DNA of 64,000 bases from Promethearchaeota archaeon (GTDB lineage Archaea > Asgardarchaeota > Lokiarchaeia > Sigyniarchaeales > SOKP01), in assembly GCA_016839705.1 (NCBI GenBank), contig JAEOTR010000025.1, positions 1-64,000 of the forward strand. Reading direction: 5' to 3'. Under the pieces are notes generated by a model. The model was not told the origin of the DNA. It saw only the letters and a program-made list of their open reading frames with translations, and made no database searches. Each line of letters begins with the position of its first letter. The first letter of the stretch is position 1. A program made the position numbers and the translations under genes. Positions 27,590 to 37,061 of this stretch are shown in pieces.

Positions 27590-28297
27590 TTATAATTCTA
27601 ATATCTCAATTAATTTTTCAATATTCTTCCCAGTTTTAGCACTTGTCGTTATAACTTGAATATCAGGATTAATATTCTTAGCATCATCAACCATTTTTTG
27701 AACGTCAGTTCCTAATCTCTCTGCTAAATCAATTTTGTTAATAACAGCAACCTGAGACATTTTAAAAAGCATTGGATGTTTTTCTATCACCCATTCTCCC
27801 TCAGTTGTAGAAACTATGGTGATTCGTTTATCAGTACCAAGAGTAAAGTCAGAAGGGCAAATCAAATTTCCTACATTTTCGATGAATAATAAATCAAAAT
27901 TTTTCAGATCTTTATTCTCGATAATTTGATGAATGTGATAGGCATTTAAAGCACACTCTCGACCAGTATTAATCTGAATTGTTTCAGCATTATGCACTTG
28001 AATTCTATCCGCATCAACTCTGGTAGTAATATCACCACAAATTACTAAAATTCTATACTTCTTAGATAAGATCTCAACCATTTTTTCTATGATTGCTGTT
28101 TTCCCGGCACCTATCGCTCCAACTATATCTATCGATTTTATATCAAATTTTCGTAATTCCTGATTATTCAGTTGTGCTAGACGTTCATTATCTTTTTCTA
28201 CTTCCATTTTAGTTTGGACTACAAGGTCTCGAATATCATCAGTTGCTAAATTAATGCTCTCAAGTTCTTTTATCCGTTCAATATCTTTTTCTGACAT
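27590..28297 (-). CDS. hypB: HypB, nickel-insertion GTPase for [NiFe] hydrogenase
   Basis: 235 aa. SIMIBI-class GTPase: Walker A GAIGAGKTAIIEK near residue 61, DITTRVDADRIQ near 96, the family's GREC near 118, FIENVGNLICPSDF near 145, and base-specific NKID near 195. HypB delivers nickel to the large subunit of [NiFe] hydrogenase with HypA. The N-terminus lacks the His-rich nickel-storage stretch of some bacterial forms. No hydrogenase large subunit is in this window, so its client lies elsewhere. A VhuA-type hydrogenase partner of MvhD/HdrA would be a logical one. Confidence 0.92.
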   Translation of the reverse strand: MSEKDIERIKELESINLATDDIRDLVVQTKMEVEKDNERLAQLNNQELRKFDIKSIDIVGAIGAGKTAIIEKMVEILSKKYRILVICGDITTRVDADRIQVHNAETIQINTGRECALNAYHIHQIIENKDLKNFDLLFIENVGNLICPSDFTLGTDKRITIVSTTEGEWVIEKHPMLFKMSQVAVINKIDLAERLGTDVQKMVDDAKNINPDIQVITTSAKTGKNIEKLIEILEL

Positions 28298-28362
28298 TCT
28301 TATTAATAAATAAAAGAAAAGGCTATAAGGATTACTTTTTTAAATTAAAAATCAAAAAAAAA

Positions 28363-29205
28363 TTATTTGGTTTTATATCTATAGAATCCTTTTCCAGATT
28401 TAACTCCCAATTCACCCCTATCAACCATTTCTTTAAGAGCATCTGGTGGTTTATCATCAGGGTAACCGCTATTTTTAAAGTATGACATTTCAATATCATA
28501 AACAACATCTAATCCAATTCGATCCATGAATTGAAAAGGTCCTAAATTGGTTTTGCTAAAAAATTGACAAAATAACCTCCATGCTTTATCAACAATTTCA
28601 ATATCGGCATGATCCCCCGCCCAAATCTTTAGACAATCCTTTTTAATCGCTCTCCATATCCGATTCATAACAAAACCGTAACATTCTTTCTTTACTTCAA
28701 GGGGTGTAATTTCAATACTCTCTAACCAAGCTCTACCTTTTTCGAATGTAGCTTCGCTTGTTTGAGTTCCGCGCATGATATCAGCTATAGGTAGCATAAA
28801 TAGATCATAGAAGTGAATATTCATTACCTTATCTTTTCTTTCCACAACATCTTCAATCTTTGAAATCGGTATTGAGGAACTATTTGTGGCTATAATTGTG
28901 TGGGGTGAAGCTGCTTTATCTATCTTGGGAAAAATCTCTCTCTTTAATTCAAGCTTTTCAGGTACAGCCTCAATAACAAGGTCTACACCTTTAACAGCTT
29001 CAGCAATGTTATTAAATTGAGTTATAGATGCACTTAGATTTTTGTCCTCTATTGTTTTTTTCATCCTTTTCGTAAAAGCATCTAAATCTTCCTTGTTAGT
29101 ATCAAAAGCTTTAATCTTGTAATTATAAAGAAGAGATTTCTCAATAATTTGTTTACCCAAATACCCTGCACCTACTACAGATATTTTTCTAATTTTACTA
29201 TTCAT
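28363..29205 (-). CDS. 3-hydroxyacyl-CoA dehydrogenase-like protein (HBD family, divergent)
   Basis: 280 aa. Rossmann start VVGAGYLGKQI (residues 10-20), GVDLVIEAVPEKLELKREIF, ATNSSSIPISKI, then the C-terminal helical domain with LGPFQFMDRIGLDVVYDI. The catalytic-His segment reads NIHFYDLFMLPIADIM instead of the usual HFFNPxxxMKLVE, so the His is kept but the Asn-Pro is not. Substrate may differ from 3-hydroxybutyryl-CoA. It is transcribed divergently from a second, distinct HBD-family gene. Confidence 0.82.
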   Translation of the reverse strand: MNSKIRKISVVGAGYLGKQIIEKSLLYNYKIKAFDTNKEDLDAFTKRMKKTIEDKNLSASITQFNNIAEAVKGVDLVIEAVPEKLELKREIFPKIDKAASPHTIIATNSSSIPISKIEDVVERKDKVMNIHFYDLFMLPIADIMRGTQTSEATFEKGRAWLESIEITPLEVKKECYGFVMNRIWRAIKKDCLKIWAGDHADIEIVDKAWRLFCQFFSKTNLGPFQFMDRIGLDVVYDIEMSYFKNSGYPDDKPPDALKEMVDRGELGVKSGKGFYRYKTK

Positions 29206-29310
29206 ATTCGGTTCTCTTAAGATTTTGATAAGAATAGTAATTTATATGAAGAGTAACAAATTAATTTGATCTATTAAGTAGAAGTTATATAGAAGAGTAG
29301 AAATAATATA

Positions 29311-30276
29311 ATGGAAGCTAAAGATATTAAAAAAATTGCTGTCGTTGGAGCAGGAGTCATCGGAAATAGCTGGACAGCAAATTTTATATGGAAAGGATAT
29401 CCTGTGAATCTTTGGCTGTATACCGCAGATGAAGAGGATATTGCTAAACAAGAAATTAATGAACATCTTGAAAGTTTAGCTATAAATGGAGTTTTTGGAA
29501 AAGAAGAAATTCCTGATATGATGAAATTAGTAAAATATACAACTTCCCTTGAAACTACAGTTAAGGATGTTCAATTTATTCAAGAGTCAATAATTGAAAA
29601 ATTAGAAATAAAACAGAAGTTTCTTGCTGATATAGATAAATTAGCATCCCCTGATGCAATTTTTGCAAGTAGTACATCCTATCTATTAATCAGTGACATT
29701 GCTAAATTTTCACAATACTCTCATAGATGTATTGGTGCTCACCCGTATAATCCGCCTCATCTTATTCCTCTAGTCGAAATAACAATTCCAGGAGGAGATA
29801 AAGGGTCGATCAAAACAGCAGAACTAGCAGCTAAATTTTATGAAAAAATTAATAAAGTCCCAGTTATATTGAAGAAGGATGTTCCAGGATTTATCGCAAA
29901 TCAAATACAAGGGGCAGTAGGTACAATATGTGGGGAATTACTTGTTAATGGTGTATGTACCGTTGAAGATATAGATAAAGCTATGTCTTTTGGTCCAGGA
30001 TTACGGTGGGCAACTATGGGTCCTTATTTAGTTTATCAGTTGGGGGGAGGTAAAGGAGGGATTAAGGGAATAACATTACATATACGAGGAGAATCAGGAG
30101 AACCAATGGATGAACAAGAGAGGAAACAACTTGAAATGTATGCAAATTTTATTCAAGGAGAAGTAGATAAAGAAATGGCAAAAAGACCTCCAGAATTTGG
30201 AAATGATAATGATTCTCTAAGAAAATTTCGAGATCGTCTCATTATTAAAATACTTCGAGAACATAAGAAAATTTAG
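29311..30276 (+). CDS. 3-hydroxyacyl-CoA dehydrogenase / lambda-crystallin-type dehydrogenase
   Basis: 321 aa, resembling lambda-crystallin, L-gulonate and L-carnitine dehydrogenases. Features: VVGAGVIGNSWTANFIWKG (NAD-binding), FIQESIIEKLEIKQ, ASSTSYLLISDI, GAHPYNPPHLIPLVEI with the catalytic His-Pro and Asn-Pro, and DVPGFIANQIQGA. The C-terminus overlaps the QueG-like gene by 4 nt in convergent orientation. It could act on 3-hydroxyacids or 3-hydroxyacyl-CoAs released by amino-acid fermentation; the exact substrate is not predictable. Confidence 0.85.
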   Translation: MEAKDIKKIAVVGAGVIGNSWTANFIWKGYPVNLWLYTADEEDIAKQEINEHLESLAINGVFGKEEIPDMMKLVKYTTSLETTVKDVQFIQESIIEKLEIKQKFLADIDKLASPDAIFASSTSYLLISDIAKFSQYSHRCIGAHPYNPPHLIPLVEITIPGGDKGSIKTAELAAKFYEKINKVPVILKKDVPGFIANQIQGAVGTICGELLVNGVCTVEDIDKAMSFGPGLRWATMGPYLVYQLGGGKGGIKGITLHIRGESGEPMDEQERKQLEMYANFIQGEVDKEMAKRPPEFGNDNDSLRKFRDRLIIKILREHKKI

Positions 30277-31388
30277 AATTTTTCCAATGCTAATGAGATT
30301 TCTTCTCGAACTTTTTCATTACTGTGTTCAAGAAAAGATTCTAAAGCTGTTTTAGATTCGTCTCCACCAAGCCTTCCTAATGCCCAAGCGATCATCCCAT
30401 TTACTCGATCATCATTATTTTCTTTAAATGCCTTAATAAGCTCAGGTATATATTTCTGATCTAGTGAATTTCCCATGGCTCTTGCCACATTCATTTTCCA
30501 TCGCCATGTTTCATTAAATGATTGATAAAACATATGGGGCCATATCTTTGTTTGATAATATTCAAGATCCATATGAAGCAAATTTACTAAATTGAAATCC
30601 TCTTCTTTATCTGCTACTCTTTCATTTGGGGACAAATTTTGAGATAACCATGGTCTGTTTCGAGGACAAACTTCTTGACACCGATCACAACCGTATACCC
30701 AAGTACCCATTTGCTCGCGAATTTCTAATGGAGTGATCCCAATTTGATAATAACTAAGAAAAGATATACATTTCCTTGGATCGATTGTATTTGGAGCTTT
30801 AAGAGCACCTGTAGGACAGGAAGCAATACATGTATTTTTACACCATTTAGGACAGCCTACCTCTATTGTGGGCTCATCGGGCTCAAATTCATAATCTACA
30901 ATTAAAGGGATTGGGGAAATCCAAGAACTTTTTCGAGCTATACGGTTTGAATAGAGAAAATTATTCTTTCCAAATGTTCCTAATCCTGCTCTTGCTGATG
31001 TTAATCGATGGGGGATATTAAAAGGTGATCTCGAATCAATTCCATTATCACGCAAAAAACTACGAAAAACCTTAAGGCGTTGATATAATGGACCTTTAGT
31101 TCGACGGTGATCATCTAAATATGCACGCCCAAAATACCCTTCTAATCCCGAAGGAAAAGACTTGCTAAAATAAACATCAATTAGAACAATAATTGATTTG
31201 CCATGACGCATTATATTTTTAGGATCAAGACCTTTCTCGATATCGGTACCACTTAAAATAAGCCAAGCATACTCTCGCTTTCTAGAATCTAAAATTTCTT
31301 TTTGAGATTCAAAAGGTTCCATAGTTGTAAATCCTATATCGTCAAAACCTAATTCAAATGCTTTATCGATTACTTCGCTTTTCTCCAT
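30273..31388 (-). CDS. QueG-like iron-sulfur protein with HEAT repeats
   Basis: 371 aa. Resembles epoxyqueuosine reductase QueG: cobalamin-binding-like N-terminus, two [4Fe-4S] motifs near residues 180-250, and C-terminal HEAT repeats (about 305-371, MIAWALGRLGGDESKTAL). The first cluster motif is CPKWCKNTCIASCP (Cx3Cx3Cx3CP), whereas QueG normally has Cx2Cx2Cx3CP. The second, CDRCQEVCPRN, is canonical. The QueG IGWxGK block is replaced by GLGTFGKNNF. These differences suggest a paralogue with another substrate rather than true tRNA queuosine synthesis. Confidence 0.75.
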   Translation of the reverse strand: MEKSEVIDKAFELGFDDIGFTTMEPFESQKEILDSRKREYAWLILSGTDIEKGLDPKNIMRHGKSIIVLIDVYFSKSFPSGLEGYFGRAYLDDHRRTKGPLYQRLKVFRSFLRDNGIDSRSPFNIPHRLTSARAGLGTFGKNNFLYSNRIARKSSWISPIPLIVDYEFEPDEPTIEVGCPKWCKNTCIASCPTGALKAPNTIDPRKCISFLSYYQIGITPLEIREQMGTWVYGCDRCQEVCPRNRPWLSQNLSPNERVADKEEDFNLVNLLHMDLEYYQTKIWPHMFYQSFNETWRWKMNVARAMGNSLDQKYIPELIKAFKENNDDRVNGMIAWALGRLGGDESKTALESFLEHSNEKVREEISLALEKF

Positions 31389-31480
31389 AATATCCCACTA
31401 TAATCTAATCAATATATAAGCTTAAAATTAAAAATCATTTTATAACTTAAGCCCTTCTAAATATAATTTAAGAATCACTC

Positions 31481-32587
31481 TTAGCATTCAACAGGCATAA
31501 CTAGCTGTTCTTTATAACCTATAATGACTTTTACAAGTCCTTTGAGTTGTAAATCAAAATCACTATCTCCAGTATCTACTCTTAAACAATCAAGATTTCT
31601 AATTTTATCTGCAGTTGAAATGATTATTAAATTCTTTTTCCCTATTCTTTTAATGACTTCTGGAGTAAACTGTTTATTTCCTCTTCCAAAAATAAATCCT
31701 TGACCTCCTAATGGGGAAATTATGATCTTATAATCATTGAATTCTATTAATATTTCAAGAATGCTTTTTTCATTCAAATCTCTTCCAATTAACTTCTTAT
31801 TATCCATAGCATCTACACCAAGCAGAGTTTTGGGTAGCTTCAAAATATCTGTTATTGTTTTTACAGTTGTGCCAGGTCCTAATAAATAGAGTGTATCTTC
31901 TTTCATATCTTCAATTATCCATTGAGCAATTCCTTGTTTATTTTCTTCTATTGTCCTCCCAGATTCTGAACCTATTTTCCCCGCTTGAATAAGATTTTTA
32001 AATATAAGGACTTTTAAATATCCATATAGCGTCGTTTTTAGCACATTATCTCTGTAAAGCTCCTCATCGATGTCTAAAATTTCTCTATCTTCAGTTTCAA
32101 TAAAATCTTCTAAAAATCCATCAATTATTTGGGCTGCTGCTTTCGGGTTAAATGAAAAAACTGAACTGTACATTTTAACTCCACCAGGTACAGCAACAAC
32201 GGGAATTTCTAAACCAATTGAATCATAAATATCTCTTGCGGTTCCATCTCCACCACAAAAAATTAATAAATCAATCCCATTATTGAGCATTTGTTTAGCG
32301 ATTCTTTTTGTGTCATCCGCTGAAGTTGTTTCACCAATTTCACCAATAATTTCAAAATTTATTCCCTTCCCTTTAATAATATCCGCACCCATCTTTCCCG
32401 GTGCAACTAGCATCGATAGGTTTCCCTTATTTTTTATTTGGGATAATAGTACAGATACTCTCTGTGGAGTTACGGGTTTTGCTCCCATTTTTACAGCTGT
32501 TTTATATGAATCTCCATCTGTACCTTTAAGTCCAACACTACCTCCCATCCCCGCAATGGGATTTACAATTAAACCAATCCTTTTCAT
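31481..32587 (-). CDS. ATP-NAD kinase-like protein of the AcoX family
   Basis: 368 aa. NAD-kinase fold: GLIVNPIAGMGGSVGLKGTD at the N-terminus and the diacylglycerol/NAD kinase signature LIFCGGDGTARDI near residue 117, then VPGGVKMYSSVF. This arrangement is the AcoX type, often encoded beside thiamine-diphosphate enzymes of acetoin or 2-oxoacid metabolism. Here it lies 29 nt downstream of such an enzyme on the same strand. The physiological substrate of AcoX proteins is unsettled. Confidence 0.82.
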   Translation of the reverse strand: MKRIGLIVNPIAGMGGSVGLKGTDGDSYKTAVKMGAKPVTPQRVSVLLSQIKNKGNLSMLVAPGKMGADIIKGKGINFEIIGEIGETTSADDTKRIAKQMLNNGIDLLIFCGGDGTARDIYDSIGLEIPVVAVPGGVKMYSSVFSFNPKAAAQIIDGFLEDFIETEDREILDIDEELYRDNVLKTTLYGYLKVLIFKNLIQAGKIGSESGRTIEENKQGIAQWIIEDMKEDTLYLLGPGTTVKTITDILKLPKTLLGVDAMDNKKLIGRDLNEKSILEILIEFNDYKIIISPLGGQGFIFGRGNKQFTPEVIKRIGKKNLIIISTADKIRNLDCLRVDTGDSDFDLQLKGLVKVIIGYKEQLVMPVEC

Positions 32588-32616
32588 TTTTGTAGAGGTA
32601 TTTTCCGTAATCTGAG

Positions 32617-34395
32617 CTAATTTTTTGTAGGAGCAACTTCCAGAATGACTTCTTCCTTTTTCTTAACTTTTGGGGGGCGTCTTGCTTTAGCTAGAGCTGT
32701 CAATATTGTATTTACTTTAGGATCAATTCTTACATCAATTACTGCAGGAACATTTGAATCAAAAGCGCGCTGTAATGCAGGACCAATTTCATTAGGATCT
32801 GTCACCAATTCACCGTAACAATTAAATGCTTCAGCATATTTATCATATCGAGTATCACTACTTAATGAACTTCCTAATCCAAAAAATTTCTTGCCATGAG
32901 TTACTTTCTGTCCTCTTGCAACCATGCCCCAAAGGCTATCATTACTTACTACAACTACAATAGGTAAATCAAATCTCTTTGCAGTATCCAGCTCTTTACC
33001 GTTAAACAAAAATGAACCATCACCGGTTAACACTAGAATCTTCCTTTCAGGTTCAACGTATTTAGCAGCAATAGCCATTGGCACACCTCCTCCTAGATGC
33101 TGAATTCCTAAACCCCCAGAAAAGTAGAGTGATTTTGGTGAATGAGCTCGTAAGTAGATTAGTCCCCATACTGTTGTATCTCCCCCATCTAATATGATAA
33201 CACTGTCCTCAGGCATAAAATCTCGTATTTCTTTTACGAGACGTTGAGGTTTGATTGGAATTTTATCTGAAGATCCTTCTTTCTCTATTCTTGCCTCGAA
33301 ATTTTTTAATTGAGTTTGAACATCTTTAACCCATTGTGTTTCCGTTCTAGGACTTTTTATTTTTTCACTTGCGATTTTGTATAATTGAGTAAGAATCCCT
33401 TTAATATCCCCTACAATAGGGATATCTATAGCACGATTTCTCCCAATTTCTTCAGCTTTTATATCGACTTGAATCAATTTTGCTTTATCCGTAAATTGAG
33501 GCATATGTCCATATTGCATATATTCACCCAATCTAGATCCAAGAATCAATACAACATCAACTTTTGAGAGTAATGCTGTTCCAGGACCTGCAATAGGTGT
33601 CGCCGGTCCAAAGCATAATGGATGATCGATTGGAAATTCACCAAAACCAAAACCCCAAGTTCCCACAGGGATTTGTGTAAGTTCAGCAAACTTTAGTAAT
33701 TCTAATGATGCATTAGAAAAAGCAGCTCCGGTTCCTGCTATTATTAATGGATTTTTTGCATTTAATAATAAATCTACTGCTCTTGATACTAAAATTTCAT
33801 TACCATAAGGGCCATAAAACGGTCTTAACTTTTGAACAGGCTCAAATGCTTGTTTGACTATATCTAATTCATCATCACATTCTCCACCTAATACATCAGA
33901 AGGAATAACTAAAACGACAGGACCAGGTCTGCCAGTTGTGGCAATCCTGAAAGCCATATTAATATACTCTGGAATTCGAGCAGTCGTATAACAATATCCA
34001 CTCCATTTCGTTACTGGAGTAAGAGATGGTACAACATCAACTTCATTATGATGTAACTTATCAAAAAGCATCATTGGTGTACTAGTACAAACTGCTACAA
34101 TAGGAATACTTGCATCCATAGCAAGTGGAATTGAAGGGAATAAATCTGTTACTCCTGGTCCAGCTGGAACTGAGCAGACCCCAGGTTCACCCGTAGCAAG
34201 GTAATATCCCATAGCAGCATGCCCTGTAGCTTGTTCATGTCGAAAATCAATAATATCAATGCCTAGTTCTGTACAGGATGAATCTTGGCAATAATTATAT
34301 ATTAAAGCATTATCTCCACAAAGGGTAAATATAACTTTAACACCTTGGTGATCCAAAGCACGAACCACTAATTGGGCTCCATTTACTTTTACCAT
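32617..34395 (-). CDS. Thiamine-diphosphate enzyme, acetolactate synthase-like
   Basis: 592 aa with the three-domain plan of the POX/ALS family. N-terminal PYR domain with catalytic Glu in FRHEQATGHAAMGYYLATG (about 57), a central domain (GTGAAFSNASLELLKF, ILGSRLGEYM), and the C-terminal PP domain with GDGSFLFN near 480 and the metal-binding Asn in SNDSLWGM. GGAGAG precedes the ATG. A Lys-rich tail follows residue 570. Candidate activities are acetolactate synthesis or 2-oxoacid decarboxylation; there is no regulatory ALS subunit nearby. Pairing with AcoX suggests a catabolic 2-oxoacid or acetoin role (inference). Confidence 0.82.
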   Translation of the reverse strand: MVKVNGAQLVVRALDHQGVKVIFTLCGDNALIYNYCQDSSCTELGIDIIDFRHEQATGHAAMGYYLATGEPGVCSVPAGPGVTDLFPSIPLAMDASIPIVAVCTSTPMMLFDKLHHNEVDVVPSLTPVTKWSGYCYTTARIPEYINMAFRIATTGRPGPVVLVIPSDVLGGECDDELDIVKQAFEPVQKLRPFYGPYGNEILVSRAVDLLLNAKNPLIIAGTGAAFSNASLELLKFAELTQIPVGTWGFGFGEFPIDHPLCFGPATPIAGPGTALLSKVDVVLILGSRLGEYMQYGHMPQFTDKAKLIQVDIKAEEIGRNRAIDIPIVGDIKGILTQLYKIASEKIKSPRTETQWVKDVQTQLKNFEARIEKEGSSDKIPIKPQRLVKEIRDFMPEDSVIILDGGDTTVWGLIYLRAHSPKSLYFSGGLGIQHLGGGVPMAIAAKYVEPERKILVLTGDGSFLFNGKELDTAKRFDLPIVVVVSNDSLWGMVARGQKVTHGKKFFGLGSSLSSDTRYDKYAEAFNCYGELVTDPNEIGPALQRAFDSNVPAVIDVRIDPKVNTILTALAKARRPPKVKKKEEVILEVAPTKN

Positions 34396-34492
34396 TATTT
34401 TTCTCTCCTATTCTTTCTTATATAATCATTAAATCAATTTAGATATTTTTGAATATGAAATCTCACTTTTATATATGGGGAAAAAACAATAA

Positions 34493-34888
34493 TTAAAGAT
34501 TGAAAAGACCATATATCATGAATAATTGTCCAGCAATTAATGATAAAAGATTTACCAGTATTTCTATTTTATTTTCTTTCCTTTTTTTTCTGCTATATGT
34601 TTTTTGTTGAATATTGAATGAAAAGTCAAGCAAAAACAAAAAAAAAACAGCACTTCCTCCCGCAATCGAAAAAAAGATCCAAAATTCTTGATTTGTAAAT
34701 AGGCCAAATGCAGATGTAAACATACATGGTGCAACCCAGAAGATATCGGGAAGAATAAACGATCTTTCAAATACTAAATATACCTCAGTTTTTTCTGGAT
34801 TCCTATTTTCAGCTATAAGGAAATAAATCCAAAAAATTATTATTCCAGAACCAAATGTAATCTGTAAAACAGCTATTAAAATCTCCAT
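34493..34888 (-). CDS. Four-TM hypothetical membrane protein
   Basis: 131 aa with four hydrophobic helices (about residues 3-25, 47-65, 70-88 and 110-130) and a strongly basic loop after the third (KTYSRKKRKENK), which by the positive-inside rule faces the cytoplasm. No conserved catalytic residues seen and no family recognised. Confidence 0.55.
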   Translation of the reverse strand: MEILIAVLQITFGSGIIIFWIYFLIAENRNPEKTEVYLVFERSFILPDIFWVAPCMFTSAFGLFTNQEFWIFFSIAGGSAVFFLFLLDFSFNIQQKTYSRKKRKENKIEILVNLLSLIAGQLFMIYGLFNL

Positions 34889-35031
34889 AATTGATTATCT
34901 TAATTAATGATAATATTTCTCCTTTACTTCTAGCATACTTTAAAAAGATTCTTTCTGGGGGATTTAAATCCAAAACTTTAATTATTAAATCGTAATTAAA
35001 AAATAATATAGAAATATCAAGTGAGTCTAAT

Positions 35032-36612
35032 ATGGTTGATAAAGTAGTACCTTTTTTAATTAATATGGGTGAAATTACTCCTGCACGAAGTCAAGCCTCT
35101 GTTTTGAATGAGTTAGCAATGGCACTTATTGAATGTATCGAAATTTATCGTAAGAATCTTAAAAAAATGGGCCGAATTGCAAAAATCTCAACAGCATTTT
35201 GGCCTGTTCGTTTAATTCCATTATCTGAAACTAGAGCATGTGTATGTAGTTATCTATATAATAAACAGGAGAAATTAAGTGTTGGTAAATTTGCTCAGAC
35301 GCCCCCTCGACCTGAAGCTGTTATAAAAGGAGCAGATCCGGTAAGTTTTCTAAATTCTTTACAACAATATAATAATAACTATTTGAGAAGAACAAAGAAT
35401 TTTAAAAGGGGTGTAGTAATTCAAGAAGCTTTGTTTAATACAAATGAAGTCGGCTATTTTCAGAATTTTTTCCTGAATCAGTACAATTTAAGCTCACATG
35501 CATCCCCCTATTTTTTACTTGAGGGAGGTTCAATATCAAAGAGTGTAAATCAAACGAGAATTGTTCCCGAAATTACGGAATATCTATCTCAAAAGGATGT
35601 TCATCTTCTTGATACTTATGGAGATGCAATTACGAAATTATGTGAAAGATGGATACAAAAAGGAGGAAAAGACGCGGACAAAATTAGAGACACAAAAGTA
35701 GATACTGGTGAGGAAGAAAAACAACTTGCTATTCTCAATAAAGAATTACAAGCAGAGAAAGAACGAACGTTCGAAAAGACTCCAGAAGAACTAGTTAAAA
35801 GTGGGAAATATAAAATTAATGATAAAACTGGAGAATTGAATAATAATCTTAATGCTATAAAAAATAGTGTTGATAGTATGAAAAATGCTATTAATCAGAG
35901 AGATCTTTTTCTTACCGAAGAGAGTTTGAAGGATGCTGATCTAAAATATAGAGATTTGGGAAATTCTTTAAATCGTTATAAAAGTGAAATAGATCAGTTA
36001 AGGAAAAACGTACAAAGAGAAGTCTCTGACCAAGAGAAAACACAACAACAGAAAATTAGAGAATTAGAAAGAAAAAAATCTGAAGTTGAAAAACAAATTG
36101 AAGCTAAGCATTCAGGTTTAAGTAAAGATTTAACGTCTGCTGAAGACGTAGTCGCGAAAATTAAAACTGAAAAGCAAACATGCTTGGATAATATTGAGAG
36201 TATAAAAGATAAAGAAATGACAGAGGTTCAAACCTTTTTCAATAATTATTCTCTTGAGGTAAAAACTCAAAATGTTGTTGTTGGGATTCCGATTTATATC
36301 TTTTATTTTGTCGATCCCAATACAAATAGCACCACTGAAAGAGCTCCCGTTCTCCCAATTTTAATTGATAAAGGAAAAGTAGTTAGTACTAAAGTCAAGA
36401 CAAGCTTTAGGCAAAAATTACGGGATCTAATGAATAAAGATAACGCAATGATTAGTTTGGTTGAAACCCAAGGAGATAATAATAATTTAATGGAAATTAA
36501 AAATTTAGATACTCGTTTAGAGGACGCGATAAACGATTTGAGAATCCGAAAAATTTTGAGCAAAAAGTTAGCAGAATCTGCGAAAAATGTAATTACCGAT
36601 TTATTATGGTAA
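35032..36612 (+). CDS. Coiled-coil protein of unknown function
   Basis: 526 aa. An N-terminal domain (1-190) with TPARSQASVLNELAMALIE and WPVRLIPLSETRACVCSYLY, then a long charged coiled coil (about 225-395; repeated E/K-rich heptads such as EKTQQQKIRELERKKSE), then a C-terminal domain (400-526) with GIPIYIFYFVDP. The layout, domains at both ends of a coiled coil, is that of a structural or tethering protein. No membrane segment. I do not recognise a family. GTGAG lies 8 nt before the ATG. Confidence 0.6.
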   Translation: MVDKVVPFLINMGEITPARSQASVLNELAMALIECIEIYRKNLKKMGRIAKISTAFWPVRLIPLSETRACVCSYLYNKQEKLSVGKFAQTPPRPEAVIKGADPVSFLNSLQQYNNNYLRRTKNFKRGVVIQEALFNTNEVGYFQNFFLNQYNLSSHASPYFLLEGGSISKSVNQTRIVPEITEYLSQKDVHLLDTYGDAITKLCERWIQKGGKDADKIRDTKVDTGEEEKQLAILNKELQAEKERTFEKTPEELVKSGKYKINDKTGELNNNLNAIKNSVDSMKNAINQRDLFLTEESLKDADLKYRDLGNSLNRYKSEIDQLRKNVQREVSDQEKTQQQKIRELERKKSEVEKQIEAKHSGLSKDLTSAEDVVAKIKTEKQTCLDNIESIKDKEMTEVQTFFNNYSLEVKTQNVVVGIPIYIFYFVDPNTNSTTERAPVLPILIDKGKVVSTKVKTSFRQKLRDLMNKDNAMISLVETQGDNNNLMEIKNLDTRLEDAINDLRIRKILSKKLAESAKNVITDLLW

Positions 36613-36620
36613 AAATTAAT

Positions 36621-36650
36621 CTTTTTTTAAAATTTCTATTTTTATATTTT
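36621..36650 (+). terminator. Oligo-T tract after coiled-coil gene
   Basis: T7 at 36622-36628 and further T-rich runs follow within 40 nt of the stop codon, in the gap towards the convergent 55-aa gene. Typical archaeal termination signal. Confidence 0.35.
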
Positions 36651-36654
36651 AGAA

Positions 36655-36822
36655 CTAATTATAAACCATTTTTTTTCCACAGCATTCAGGGATCGGTTGA
36701 TACCCACAATCCTTTGAGCAACAACATAATAAATAGCCGTTTTTCAAAATCATTGATTGATCACAACATGTAGGTACTTCTTGTTCTCTACCACATACCG
36801 AACACACTAATTTTTGTCCCAT
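36655..36822 (-). CDS. 55-aa cysteine-rich metal-binding protein
   Basis: Small ORF below usual length limits: start ATG 36822, stop TAG 36657-36655. Ten of 55 residues are cysteine, in MGQKLVCSVCGRE, PTCCDQSM, LLCCCSKDCGY and PECCGKKM. The paired CxxC and CC motifs look like a two-site zinc or Fe-S binding ribbon. The cysteine spacing and the internal near-repeat (CC-x3-M at residues 19-24 and CC-x3-M at 47-52) argue that this is a real protein. Function unknown. Confidence 0.65.
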   Translation of the reverse strand: MGQKLVCSVCGREQEVPTCCDQSMILKNGYLLCCCSKDCGYQPIPECCGKKMVYN

Positions 36823-37061
36823 TTTCTTCACTGTTTGATATATAATCTCTATAAATTCAAAGAAAATTCAGAAACTAAAACTATACTTTTATAGAATATA
36901 ATTAAATGGCGAGAACTCTATGTTTAAAGAAAGCAAAAATCTCTTAAATTATGTGAATTATAAGTTCTCTACTTTTACTCATATCTTAAATCCTTTTAGA
37001 AATGTTCAATAATTATGCTATATCATTAATTCATATTATTTAATAAAATAGGAGATTGGAA

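Noticed and set aside
36303..36563. Minus-strand ORFs such as this one, 293-568, 1234-1503 and 25467-25877 as genes
   Set aside because: They lie antisense within well-supported genes, lack motifs and show the residue bias of shadow frames.
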